DNA of 64,000 bases from contig NZ_BDDE01000024.1 in the NCBI RefSeq assembly GCF_008327685.1, positions 164,913-228,912 on the forward strand, read 5' to 3'. Every line of letters starts with the position of its first letter. Within the stretch, counting starts at the first letter, position 1. A program made the position numbers and the translations under genes. Shown piece by piece: positions 16,974 to 24,990 of this stretch. The DNA comes from Actinomadura sp. K4S16. Its GTDB lineage: Bacteria > Actinomycetota > Actinomycetes > Streptosporangiales > Streptosporangiaceae. The notes beneath the pieces were generated by a model. The model saw nothing but the letters and a program-made list of their open reading frames with translations. It made no database searches and was not told the origin of the DNA.

Positions 16974-17828
16974 TCACCGCTTCAGGGCGTCGAGATCCTC
17001 TGGGGCGAGCGCCAGGTCCGCGGCGGCGACGTTCTCCTCCAGGTGGGCCGGGGAGCCGGTGCCGGGGATCGCGAGCATCACGGGCGAGAGCGCGAGCAGG
17101 CCCGCGAGGAGCACCTGCGGGACGGTGGCGCCGTGCCGGGCGGCGACCGCGTTCACGCGCGCGTCGTCCGGGATGCCGAACCCGCCGAGCGGGAAGTAGG
17201 GCGCGTAGGCGATCCGGTCGCGCTCGCAGGCGGCCAGCAGCTCGGTGTCCTGCGGGAGCGTCACGTCGAACCGGTTCTGGACGGCCGCGACGGGCGCGAT
17301 CCGCCGCGCCTCCTCCAGCTGGGCATGGCTCACGTGGCTGAGCCCGAGGTGCCGGATCAGACCCTCCTCGCGGAGCCCGGCCAGGACGGCGAAGCGCTCC
17401 CCGACCGGCTCCTCCGACGGGGCCTCCAGGCCGCCGGGCCGCAGGTAGACGAGGTCGAGCCGGTCGAGCCCGAGCTCGGTGAGGTTGCGCTCCACCTCGG
17501 CGCGCAGCCCGGACGCCGGGACCTGCCCGGTCGGCATCGGGTCGCCCGGCCCCCGGTACGGCCCCACCTTCGTGGCGATGACGAGGCCGGGCGGGTAGGG
17601 GGCGAGCGCGGCGCGGATCATCTCGTTGGCCGCCAAGCCGTCCTGGTGGTAGTAGAACGCGGCCGTGTCGACGTGGTCCACGCCCAGCTCGACGGCCCGC
17701 TGGAGGATCTTGATCCCGGTGTCCCGGTCGTTCGGCGGCCCGCCGAGGGTGCTCACGGGCAGCCGCATCGCGCCGAAGCCCATCCGGGAGATCCGCAGAT
17801 CGCCGCCGAGATCGAAGTGTCGTGTCAT
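16974..17828 (-). CDS. Aldo/keto reductase
   Basis: This 284-aa NADPH-dependent aldo/keto reductase TIM barrel has the catalytic Asp-Tyr region VDTAAFYY, the Lys in IATKVG, and the cofactor end IPGTGSPAHLEENV. The catalytic His (normally in a LHR-type strand) is missing: the segment reads DLVYLRPGG, a variant also seen in other actinobacterial members. The substrate is unknown. It is divergent from a HTH regulator 94 bp away that probably controls it. Confidence 0.88.
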   Translation of the reverse strand: MTRHFDLGGDLRISRMGFGAMRLPVSTLGGPPNDRDTGIKILQRAVELGVDHVDTAAFYYHQDGLAANEMIRAALAPYPPGLVIATKVGPYRGPGDPMPTGQVPASGLRAEVERNLTELGLDRLDLVYLRPGGLEAPSEEPVGERFAVLAGLREEGLIRHLGLSHVSHAQLEEARRIAPVAAVQNRFDVTLPQDTELLAACERDRIAYAPYFPLGGFGIPDDARVNAVAARHGATVPQVLLAGLLALSPVMLAIPGTGSPAHLEENVAAADLALAPEDLDALKR

Positions 17829-17922
17829 GCGGTCCACTGTGCTGCGCCCGCCCGCCGGGGGCGAACGGCTGGCAGCTTGCTGCCACGGCGGCGCGGCGCG
17901 GGCCGCGTGGCAGACTGGATCC

Positions 17923-18591
17923 GTGAGCGTCGACCTTGACCGGAACGTCGTGCTGCGCGGCGAGGCGGAGCTGGTCGAGCGCGCCGGACCGCTGTTCCTC
18001 GCGTGCGAGGAGTTCGCCTGCGCGGCGACCGACCAGAACACCTGGGCGCTGCCGGGCCTGCGGGAGCGGATCGTCGCCGAGCGGCGCCGGATCCGGCCCG
18101 CGCCCGCCGTCCGCAAGCTGTACACCCCGGCGGCCCTCGCCGACGAGGAGTCCGAGCGGCGGCTCCTGGAGGTCGCCGCCGCGGGGGTCCTCGTGCGGAT
18201 CTGCCCGACGCCGCTCCCGCACGAGACGATCATTGTGGACCGCAGGGTCGCCATCCTCGCCGGACCGCCCGAGGGCGGCGTCCGCGAGTACACCGTCGTC
18301 CGGTCACCGGGCGTGGTGAAGGGCGTCGTCTCGCTGTACCAGGCGACGTGGGAGACGTCGACGGAGCTGGCCGACCACCGGCGCGGCCGGCCGCCCGCGC
18401 TGGGCGAGGAGAGCCTGCGCATCCTGCGGCTGCTCGCCGGCGGGCTGAAGGACGAGGCGGCCGCGCGGCGGCTCGGCATGTCGCTGCGCACCTACCGGCG
18501 CCGCGTCGCGGAGATCCTCGTCCTCCTGGACGCCGACTCCCGCTTCCAGGCGGGCCTGCGCGCCCACGAGTTCGGACTCATGCGGCGGTGA
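17923..18591 (+). CDS. HTH regulator with LuxR-type C-terminal domain
   Basis: This 222-aa protein has a C-terminal helix-turn-helix (about 160-205) with GGLKDEAAARRLGMSLRTYRRR, typical of LuxR/NarL-type recognition helices. The N-terminal ~140 residues resemble TrmB-like effector regions and give no phospho-acceptor site. The GTG start follows a CAGACT -10-like box by 6 nt, so it may be leaderless. Divergence from the aldo/keto reductase suggests local control. It converges on the DUF4132 operon with two hairpins between. Confidence 0.78.
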   Translation: MSVDLDRNVVLRGEAELVERAGPLFLACEEFACAATDQNTWALPGLRERIVAERRRIRPAPAVRKLYTPAALADEESERRLLEVAAAGVLVRICPTPLPHETIIVDRRVAILAGPPEGGVREYTVVRSPGVVKGVVSLYQATWETSTELADHRRGRPPALGEESLRILRLLAGGLKDEAAARRLGMSLRTYRRRVAEILVLLDADSRFQAGLRAHEFGLMRR

Positions 18592-18601
18592 GATTGGGGG
18601 C

Positions 18602-18651
18602 GTGGGGGGCACCCCCCACAATGACTCGCCTGACCCCTCGGCCGGTCAGGC
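18602..18651. terminator. Double hairpin between convergent units
   Basis: GTGGGGGG/CCCCCCAC (18602-18619) is followed by GCCTGACC (18628-18635) pairing with GGTCAGGC (18644-18651). Together they fill the gap between the HTH gene and the DUF4132 operon and probably terminate both. Confidence 0.5.
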
Positions 18652-18684
18652 CCTCGGCCGGGCAGGGCCGCAGCCGGGCAGGGC

Positions 18685-19077
18685 TCAGCCGCCGACGAGC
18701 GGGACGAGCCTGATGAAGACCAGGTCGGGGTCGCCTGTGAGGTCGATCTCCTCGTCGAGGTCCTCGACCTGCCGGTCGCCGGCGAGCACGAAGAAGCCGT
18801 TGCCGAGGAAGGCCCGCTCGGCGATGTCGGCCTGCCGCTCCCAGTCGAGGCGGCGGGGCTCGCGGAGCCGGTAGCCGTTCAGCTCCGCCTCGGCGCCGTC
18901 CGGGCGGACCAGGCCGTTGAACCGGTCGGACGGGCGGGCGTTGTGCCGGGCGACCTCCTCGCGGACCCGGAGCCTGATCAGCTCCCGTACGGTCATCCGG
19001 TCGGGCAGCCCGGCCACCTGGAACCCGGCGACGGGCGCGCCCGCCGCCGTCTCGTCGCGGAAGGTCACCGCGGGCAT
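18685..19077 (-). CDS. Hypothetical protein coupled to DUF4132 array
   Basis: This 130-aa soluble protein has no recognised family. It has an acidic C-terminal half (RQVEDLDEEIDLTGDPDL) and ends in a hydrophobic VFIRLVPLVGG. Its ATG shares one base with the stop of the upstream DUF4132 gene (TGATG at 19075-19079), so it is translationally coupled and is the last gene of that operon. A subunit, inhibitor or substrate of the DUF4132 proteins is a reasonable guess. No function can be assigned. Confidence 0.75.
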   Translation of the reverse strand: MPAVTFRDETAAGAPVAGFQVAGLPDRMTVRELIRLRVREEVARHNARPSDRFNGLVRPDGAEAELNGYRLREPRRLDWERQADIAERAFLGNGFFVLAGDRQVEDLDEEIDLTGDPDLVFIRLVPLVGG

Positions 19078-21407
19078 CAGGCACCTCTCTTGATCTGCGC
19101 CAGGATGGACTCGTCCTCGATCGCACCGTCGGCGGCGAGGAGGAACGCCTTGCTGAGGATGAGGGAGAGCCGCTCGTCCTCGAACGGCAGGAAGACCTTG
19201 GCGCCCGTCTTGCGGCGCTCGGGAACGATGCAGAGGTACGTGTCGTCCGGTTCCATCGCGATGTTGGCCGAACCGAGGTGGATCCTGTAGGTGCGCAGGT
19301 CGCCGCGGACGACCAGGTGGCGGCCGTCGATCGTGCAGCGGTCGGCGATCTTCGTGCGCGGCAGGACGCGCTCCAGGGCGTCCCTGCGGGTCCGGGTCGA
19401 CTCGGCCAGGTCGGCGTGCCACTCGCGCACCCAGTACTCGTGCGCCTCGCCGTCCTCCCACATGGGGTCGGCGGCGATGGAGGTGACGCCGACGAACAGG
19501 TCCACGTCCCGCATCGCCTCGCTGAACACCAGCGGGGGGACGTCGGCGAGCGCCGCCTCCCGCCAGCCGCCGCCGTCGGCGCGGCGGTCGAACATGACGC
19601 GGTTCGTGCCGGCGATCTCGTGCTCGCCCTGCCAGTCGGCCAGGACGTGGGAGAACCTGACCCGCCACTCCCCCGCCGCGAGCGTCCGGGCCGCCTCGTC
19701 GGAGCCTCCGCCGTCCCAGGGGCCGAGCAGCGCGCTCGTCCAGCCGCGGGCCCGGAAGAGCGCGAACATGCGCCGGTAGTGGACGAGGTGGGCCGCGAAC
19801 CGGTTGGAGTACGTCCCAGTGCCCTCTTCCGCCGGGGTGAGCAGGTAGATCTCGCGGAACGCCTGCTTGAACGGCTGCCGGATCCGCCGGTCGACGAGCA
19901 GGTCGCGCCACGCGCGCACCTCGTCCGGCCGCGACCTGATCGGGTGCCACAGCCGGACGGCCGCGTCGTCGGCGGCATCGGGCATCTCGTCCGTCTCGGG
20001 CAGGATGGTGCGCCGGTCGCCGGGGGCGACCTCGATCTCCCAGAGGAGCACGCGTACCGTCGGCCCGGCGATCGGATGGAGCAGGAGCGTGTCGCGCCAG
20101 TGGCCGAACGGATGGACTGCGTCGACGGTGAATCCGGCCTCCAGCGCCCGTGCGAGCGTGACGAGCTGGGCGTTGACGCGCGCGACGAGGTCGCGGAGCT
20201 CCTTGAGCTCGTCCTTGTGGTCGCGGCGGGCGGCGGCGGGGACGCCTTTCAGGGCCTTGCCGTCCTTCTCGAAGGCCAGCTCGGCCTTGCCGGCGACAGT
20301 GACGACGGCGGTGTGGCCGCCGAGCTCCCGGCGCAGGACGCCGCCGGGCCCGAACCCGTGGTCGGGGAGGCGCAGCGCGACCTCGGTCCGCTCGGCGAGG
20401 GCGGCCTCGACCTTCTTGAGCATCTTGTCGAGCTGCTTGGGCACCCCGGCGTGCCGGACGTTCCGGCGGACGTTCCGGACGACGGTGACCAGCTCGGGCG
20501 TCGGGAACTCCTGCGCGGCCCGGACGATCTCGTAGAGCAGCGCCTGCGACGGCAGCGTCTTCGCCTGCGTCGGCGCCACGGAGATGTCGGGCAGGAGGCG
20601 GTCGAACAGGGCGGGCAGCCACGGCTCGTCACGCAGCAGCGCGATGCGCGCGGCGAGCCCGACGGCGGCGACCTCGTCCCCGGTGAACGCGCTGTCCGCG
20701 CGGAACGGGATCTCACCCTCCTGGACGGCGCGGGCGCGGGCGGCGGCGGCCTCCAGGGCCCGGCGGGCGAACTCGGCGCAGGCGGGGACGGCGGCGACCC
20801 GCTCCCACACCTCCGGCGGGACAGGCGGAGCGTTGAACGACCGGTTCTCGGCCACCTGGGCCAGCAGGACCCGTTCCACCGGGGCGAGGCGCAGGACGGC
20901 GTCCAGTTCATCGTGCACGATCGGCCCTTTCCAGACCTGGTGGAGGCGCCCGGCGACCGCGCGCAGGACGTCGTCGCCCGCGAGGCCGCCGATCGCGAGC
21001 AGCGCGAAGGGCTGGTCGAGGCGCTTGCGGCTCAGGAGGTACTCGACCAGCGTCCGGGCCGGGCCCGAGACGTCGGGCCAGGGCCCGGTGCAGCGGACCA
21101 GCGCGCCCGCACCGAGCTGGATGTCGGCCCACTTGCGCTGGGCCAGCCCGCCGACGAGCGCCTGGAACATCCGCTCGCACGCCTCCGGCGTGTAGCGCGG
21201 CTGCCTGTTCTTGGCCTCGTCCTCGATCCTGAGCCGGACGGACATCGACACGAACGGGGCCTCACGGCCCACCGCGTAGGCGGCGGGCACGAGAGCGCCG
21301 AGGTCCTGGTCGGACAGGACCGACAGGTCGGGATACCAGGTGCGGAACTCCTCGTCCTCCGGCGCCGGGTCGGTCATGGCGCGCAGCAGCCGCGCGGGCA
21401 GGTCCAT
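19077..21407 (-). CDS. DUF4132 domain-containing protein, copy 1 (full length)
   Basis: This 776-aa protein has about 330 N-terminal residues of Leu/Ala-rich helical repeats and a C-terminal ~430-residue DUF4132/DUF7737-type region. Landmark motifs are REIYLLTPAEE, FSEAMRDVDLFVG, LPRTKIADRC, LRTYRIHLGSAN and a terminal LPFEDERLSLILSKAFLLAAD. The family includes E. coli MolR/YehI and often accompanies MoxR-VWA-DUF5682 genes; its biochemical activity is unknown. Its ATG overlaps the stop of the next upstream copy (TGATG at 21405-21409). No WGR domain is visible. Confidence 0.82.
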   Translation of the reverse strand: MDLPARLLRAMTDPAPEDEEFRTWYPDLSVLSDQDLGALVPAAYAVGREAPFVSMSVRLRIEDEAKNRQPRYTPEACERMFQALVGGLAQRKWADIQLGAGALVRCTGPWPDVSGPARTLVEYLLSRKRLDQPFALLAIGGLAGDDVLRAVAGRLHQVWKGPIVHDELDAVLRLAPVERVLLAQVAENRSFNAPPVPPEVWERVAAVPACAEFARRALEAAAARARAVQEGEIPFRADSAFTGDEVAAVGLAARIALLRDEPWLPALFDRLLPDISVAPTQAKTLPSQALLYEIVRAAQEFPTPELVTVVRNVRRNVRHAGVPKQLDKMLKKVEAALAERTEVALRLPDHGFGPGGVLRRELGGHTAVVTVAGKAELAFEKDGKALKGVPAAARRDHKDELKELRDLVARVNAQLVTLARALEAGFTVDAVHPFGHWRDTLLLHPIAGPTVRVLLWEIEVAPGDRRTILPETDEMPDAADDAAVRLWHPIRSRPDEVRAWRDLLVDRRIRQPFKQAFREIYLLTPAEEGTGTYSNRFAAHLVHYRRMFALFRARGWTSALLGPWDGGGSDEAARTLAAGEWRVRFSHVLADWQGEHEIAGTNRVMFDRRADGGGWREAALADVPPLVFSEAMRDVDLFVGVTSIAADPMWEDGEAHEYWVREWHADLAESTRTRRDALERVLPRTKIADRCTIDGRHLVVRGDLRTYRIHLGSANIAMEPDDTYLCIVPERRKTGAKVFLPFEDERLSLILSKAFLLAADGAIEDESILAQIKRGA

Positions 21408-22633
21408 CAGGCGCCCCTCTTGATCTGCCGGAGGACGGACTCGTCGGTGATCCGGTGGTCGGCGGCGAGCAGGAACGCGGTGCCGAGGATGCGCGTGAGC
21501 CGCTCGTCCTCGACCGGCAGGAACAGGCCCTTCTGCCGGGCCCGCCGGACCGGCTCGACCAGCAGCCGGTCGTTGCCCGGCTCCATCAGCACGCCGCCGG
21601 AGCCGAGGTGGACGCGGTAGGTGCGCAGCCCGCCGCGGACCACGAGGAACCGCCCGTCCACCGAGCAGCGGTCGGCGATCTTCGTGCCGGGCAGGACGCG
21701 GCGCAGCACGTCCCCGCGGATCTCGGCACTCGCGGACGGCTCGCCGAACGGGTCCTCGTCCGCGGCCGGGGCGGCGCGCAGGAACAGGTCGGCCTCCCGC
21801 ATGCCCTCGCTGAACACCAGCGGCGGGACCTCCCGCGGCGGCACGTCCCGCCAGCGGCCGGCGATCCGCCGCTCGAACGCCACCCGCGCCGGCCCTCCCC
21901 CGCGGCCGACCCGCCACGCGCCCCCGGCGATGACGTGCCGCAGCCGCGCGTCGAGGCGGCCGCGGCGCAGGTCCGCCCCGGCGCCGGACGGGCCGGGGCG
22001 GTAGGTCTCGCGGAACGCCTGCCGGAACGACTGCGTCATCCGGTTGCCGGTCACGAAGGCCCGCCAGGCCCGGACGGCGCCCGGGAACGCCCGCGCCGGA
22101 TGCCACAGCCGCACCCGCGCGCCGCGCGGCGGGACGGGCAGGGCGCGGCCGTCCACGGTGACCAGCACGTCCTCGCCCGGGGTGGCGGCGTGCCAGTGCC
22201 CGTCCGGCGTCTCGAACTCCCAGACCAGGCCGGACGCGACCGCGCCGGTGACCGGATGGTCGCGGTAGTGCCGGCACCACTGGCCGTACGGCCAGGTCCG
22301 CTCCAGCGCCATCAGCGCCTCGACCCGCGCCCGCTCGGCGGCCAGCGTCTCCCGGACCTGCTTCACCAAGGCCTTCGTCTCCTTGACCTGGGCGGCGAAC
22401 GGCACCCTGAGCGCGCCCGGGACGGTCGGCAGCGGGCGGCCGTCCGCGCCGATGAAGGTGAGCCGCACGGTCAGCGGGTCGGTGATGGCGAGGACCGCCT
22501 GGTAGCCGCCGATGTCGCGGGCGAGCGAGCCGTCCCTGCCGAGGCCGTGCGCGGGCACGGCGGGCTCGTCGGGGCCGGACGGGCGGTCCAGGAGGGCGAG
22601 CGCGGCCGGCGGCGCGTGAAGGTCGTCGGACAT
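21407..22633 (-). CDS. DUF4132-type protein, copy 2 (short paralog)
   Basis: This 408-aa paralog lacks the N-terminal helical-repeat domain. It starts at about the PAHGLGRDG boundary that marks the domain junction in copy 3. It keeps the H-P-V-T-G, VFSEGMREADLF, LPGTKIADRC, LRTYRVHLGS and VEDERLTRILGTAFLLAAD landmarks. The block LLTPAEE...YSNR...HYRR found in both long copies is lost and replaced by a short Gly/Arg-rich stretch after REAFRETY-like sequence. The frame is intact and coding bias is normal, so it is a diverged gene rather than debris. The start at 22633 has only a distant GGAAAG. Confidence 0.75.
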   Translation of the reverse strand: MSDDLHAPPAALALLDRPSGPDEPAVPAHGLGRDGSLARDIGGYQAVLAITDPLTVRLTFIGADGRPLPTVPGALRVPFAAQVKETKALVKQVRETLAAERARVEALMALERTWPYGQWCRHYRDHPVTGAVASGLVWEFETPDGHWHAATPGEDVLVTVDGRALPVPPRGARVRLWHPARAFPGAVRAWRAFVTGNRMTQSFRQAFRETYRPGPSGAGADLRRGRLDARLRHVIAGGAWRVGRGGGPARVAFERRIAGRWRDVPPREVPPLVFSEGMREADLFLRAAPAADEDPFGEPSASAEIRGDVLRRVLPGTKIADRCSVDGRFLVVRGGLRTYRVHLGSGGVLMEPGNDRLLVEPVRRARQKGLFLPVEDERLTRILGTAFLLAADHRITDESVLRQIKRGA

Positions 22634-22674
22634 GAGGTGATCTTTCCAGATGGAAGCTCCGGTTCCGGGGCGTT

Positions 22675-24876
22675 TCAGGTGATCACACCCCCGATCTGGC
22701 GGCGGATCGAGGCGTCGGTGATCTTGTGGTCGGCGGCCAGCAGGAACGCCTTGCTGAGGATGAGCGAGAGCCGCTCGTCCTCGAACGGCAGGTACAGCGT
22801 GCCGGGCGGCCGGCGGCCCTGGACGATGCACAGGTAGGCGCCGTCCGGTTCCATCAGCACGTTGGCGGACCCGAGATGGATCCGGTAGGTGCGCAGCTCG
22901 CCGCGCACCACCAGGTGGCGGCCGTCGAGGGCGCAGCGGCCGGCGATCCGCGTGCGCGGCAGGATGCGCTCCAGCGCGGCGCGGCGGACCTCGGCGCTCG
23001 CGGTCAGCGCGCCGAAGGCCGCCGCGCGCCGGTAGGCGGCGTGGCGGTCCTCGCCCCGGTCGGCCCAGTCCGGGTCGGCGGCGATGGAGGTGACGCCGAC
23101 GAACAGGTCCACGTCCCGCATCGCCTCGCTGAACACCGGCGGCGGGACGTCGGCGAGCGGCGCCTCACACCAGCGCCGGCCGTGCCTGCGCTCGAAGCGG
23201 ACCTGGTCGGTCGCGGCGTGCTCGACCGTCCAGTCGCCGCCGTCGTCGACCGGCTCGTGGTAGAAGCACGCCCGCCATTCGCCGCCGCCGAACTCGCCGC
23301 GCGCCTCGCCGTTGTAGCCGCCGTCGTGCGGGCCGAGGAAATTGGCCTGCCAGCCCCTCTCCTTGAACAGGGCGTACAGCCGCCGGTAGTGGACGATGTG
23401 CGCCGCGTACCGGTTGGAGTAGGTCGCGGTCTCCTCTTCCGCGGGGGTGAGGAGGTAGATCTCGCGGAACGCCTGCTTGAACGGCTGCCGGATCTCCTCC
23501 TCGACGACGCGCTCCCGCCATGCCCGCACCTCGTCCACGGCCGCCCGGATGGGATGCCAGAGCCGCACCCGCGCGGCACCGCCGCCGGCGGCGCCGGAAC
23601 CGACCGGCAGGGACGCGCGCCAGACGCCGTCCTCGCCCTGGAACTCCCAGATGAGGCCGCGGACGACGGCGCCGGTGATCGGGTGGTCGCGGTAGTGCTC
23701 GCACCATTCGGCGTAGGGCCAGACGCGGTCCTCGGACATGAGGCCCTCGACGCGCGCCCGCTCGCTCGACAGCGTCGCCCGCACCTCCTTGGCGAGCGCC
23801 TTGAGCCGCCTCAGCTCCTCGGGGAAGCCGTCCTTGACCGCGGCCGGGGCCGTCCGGGAGGCGCGGCCGTCCGCGCCGGTGAAGGTCATCCGGACGGTCG
23901 CCGCGCCTTCGACCGCGACGCGCGCCCGGTGGCCGCCGAGCGTCCGCTCCACCGCGCCGTCCGGGCCCAGGCCGTGGGCGGGGACGGTGCGCTCGACGAG
24001 CTGCGCCCGCGTGATGCCCTGCCGCTCGGCCGCCGCCTGGAGCGCCGTGTCGAGCTGCTTGCGCAGCGCGCGGTCCCTGATCGGCGCGCGGAGCCGCCAC
24101 AGCGCCTCCAGCGCGCGCGGATCGTCGATCGCGCCCAGCGCGTTGATCGCGGCGCCCGCGACCTTGAGATCCCTGACGACGTCGCCGGACACGCTCGCGC
24201 GCAGGGCGAGCGAGCGCAGGCGAAGCACGGCCTCCGCGCCGCCGGTGAGGGCCCCCGCCCAGACGATTCCGCGCGCGACGTCCCCATGGTGCGGTTCGAC
24301 CAGGTGGTGGTACCAGCAGGACCGGTCGGTGCCCGGGGCGTCGTCGTGGGGGCAGTACGGCGCGTCCTCGGCGAGGGCGCGGAGGCACTCGGCGACGTCC
24401 TCGCGCGCGGCCGCCTCGTCCATGAGGGCGACGCACGCGCGGTGCCACTTCAGCGTGGGGCGCGGCGCCGAAAGGCTCGCCAGGTGCCGGACGAACCGGG
24501 CCAGCTCGGCCGACGGCGCCGCCCGCGCACGCTCCCGGAGCGGGGCGGCCCACGTGCCGTGGACGGGGAGCACCCCTTCGGGCAGGTACGCCTCGTCCAC
24601 GATCGCCAGCAGCGCCTGGAGGCGGCGGTCGACCCGCTGCCGGTACCCGATCGGGACGTCGGCCCGCGCGAAGCTGCCCTCGACCCGCTTCAGCAGCGGC
24701 GCCAGCCCGCGCAGAGCCCCGGCGTCGAGGCGCTCGGCGGCGGGGAGGACTTCTTGGAGGAGCAGGGCGAACCGGTAGCCGTCCTCCCCGGACTCGCAGG
24801 CGCGCGCCAGCAGCGCCTGGACCGTTTCGAGGCCGTCGCGCGTGCGCGCTTCCGTGGCGGGGGTGGCGTCGGGCAT
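22675..24876 (-). CDS. DUF4132 domain-containing protein, copy 3
   Basis: This 733-aa protein is first in the operon. The N-terminal ~300 residues are helical and include a Cys/His-bearing loop (APYCPHDDAPG...CWYHH). The C-terminal DUF4132 region closely parallels copy 1: REIYLLTPAEEETATYSNRY, VFSEAMRDVDLFVGVTS, LPRTRIAGRC, LRTYRIHLGSANVLMEP and the final LPFEDERLSLILSKAF. Shared order and motifs show that the array arose by tandem duplication followed by divergence of the N-terminal domains. A 41-bp gap separates it from copy 2. Confidence 0.82.
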   Translation of the reverse strand: MPDATPATEARTRDGLETVQALLARACESGEDGYRFALLLQEVLPAAERLDAGALRGLAPLLKRVEGSFARADVPIGYRQRVDRRLQALLAIVDEAYLPEGVLPVHGTWAAPLRERARAAPSAELARFVRHLASLSAPRPTLKWHRACVALMDEAAAREDVAECLRALAEDAPYCPHDDAPGTDRSCWYHHLVEPHHGDVARGIVWAGALTGGAEAVLRLRSLALRASVSGDVVRDLKVAGAAINALGAIDDPRALEALWRLRAPIRDRALRKQLDTALQAAAERQGITRAQLVERTVPAHGLGPDGAVERTLGGHRARVAVEGAATVRMTFTGADGRASRTAPAAVKDGFPEELRRLKALAKEVRATLSSERARVEGLMSEDRVWPYAEWCEHYRDHPITGAVVRGLIWEFQGEDGVWRASLPVGSGAAGGGAARVRLWHPIRAAVDEVRAWRERVVEEEIRQPFKQAFREIYLLTPAEEETATYSNRYAAHIVHYRRLYALFKERGWQANFLGPHDGGYNGEARGEFGGGEWRACFYHEPVDDGGDWTVEHAATDQVRFERRHGRRWCEAPLADVPPPVFSEAMRDVDLFVGVTSIAADPDWADRGEDRHAAYRRAAAFGALTASAEVRRAALERILPRTRIAGRCALDGRHLVVRGELRTYRIHLGSANVLMEPDGAYLCIVQGRRPPGTLYLPFEDERLSLILSKAFLLAADHKITDASIRRQIGGVIT

Positions 24877-24990
24877 GCCGGGATGCTGGCAGATCCGACC
24901 GACAAAACGCGCCGCGGCGACACCTGTTCAGTGACTTCGTGGTCACCTACGCTCGGGGGGTACCGAGACAGAATGAGGTTCGGGGCGGCC

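Noticed and set aside
16974..18491. Fusion of the aldo/keto reductase with an N-terminal Arg/Ser-rich domain
   Set aside because: The upstream frame overlaps the HTH gene antisense, and ATG 17828 starts precisely at the AKR fold.
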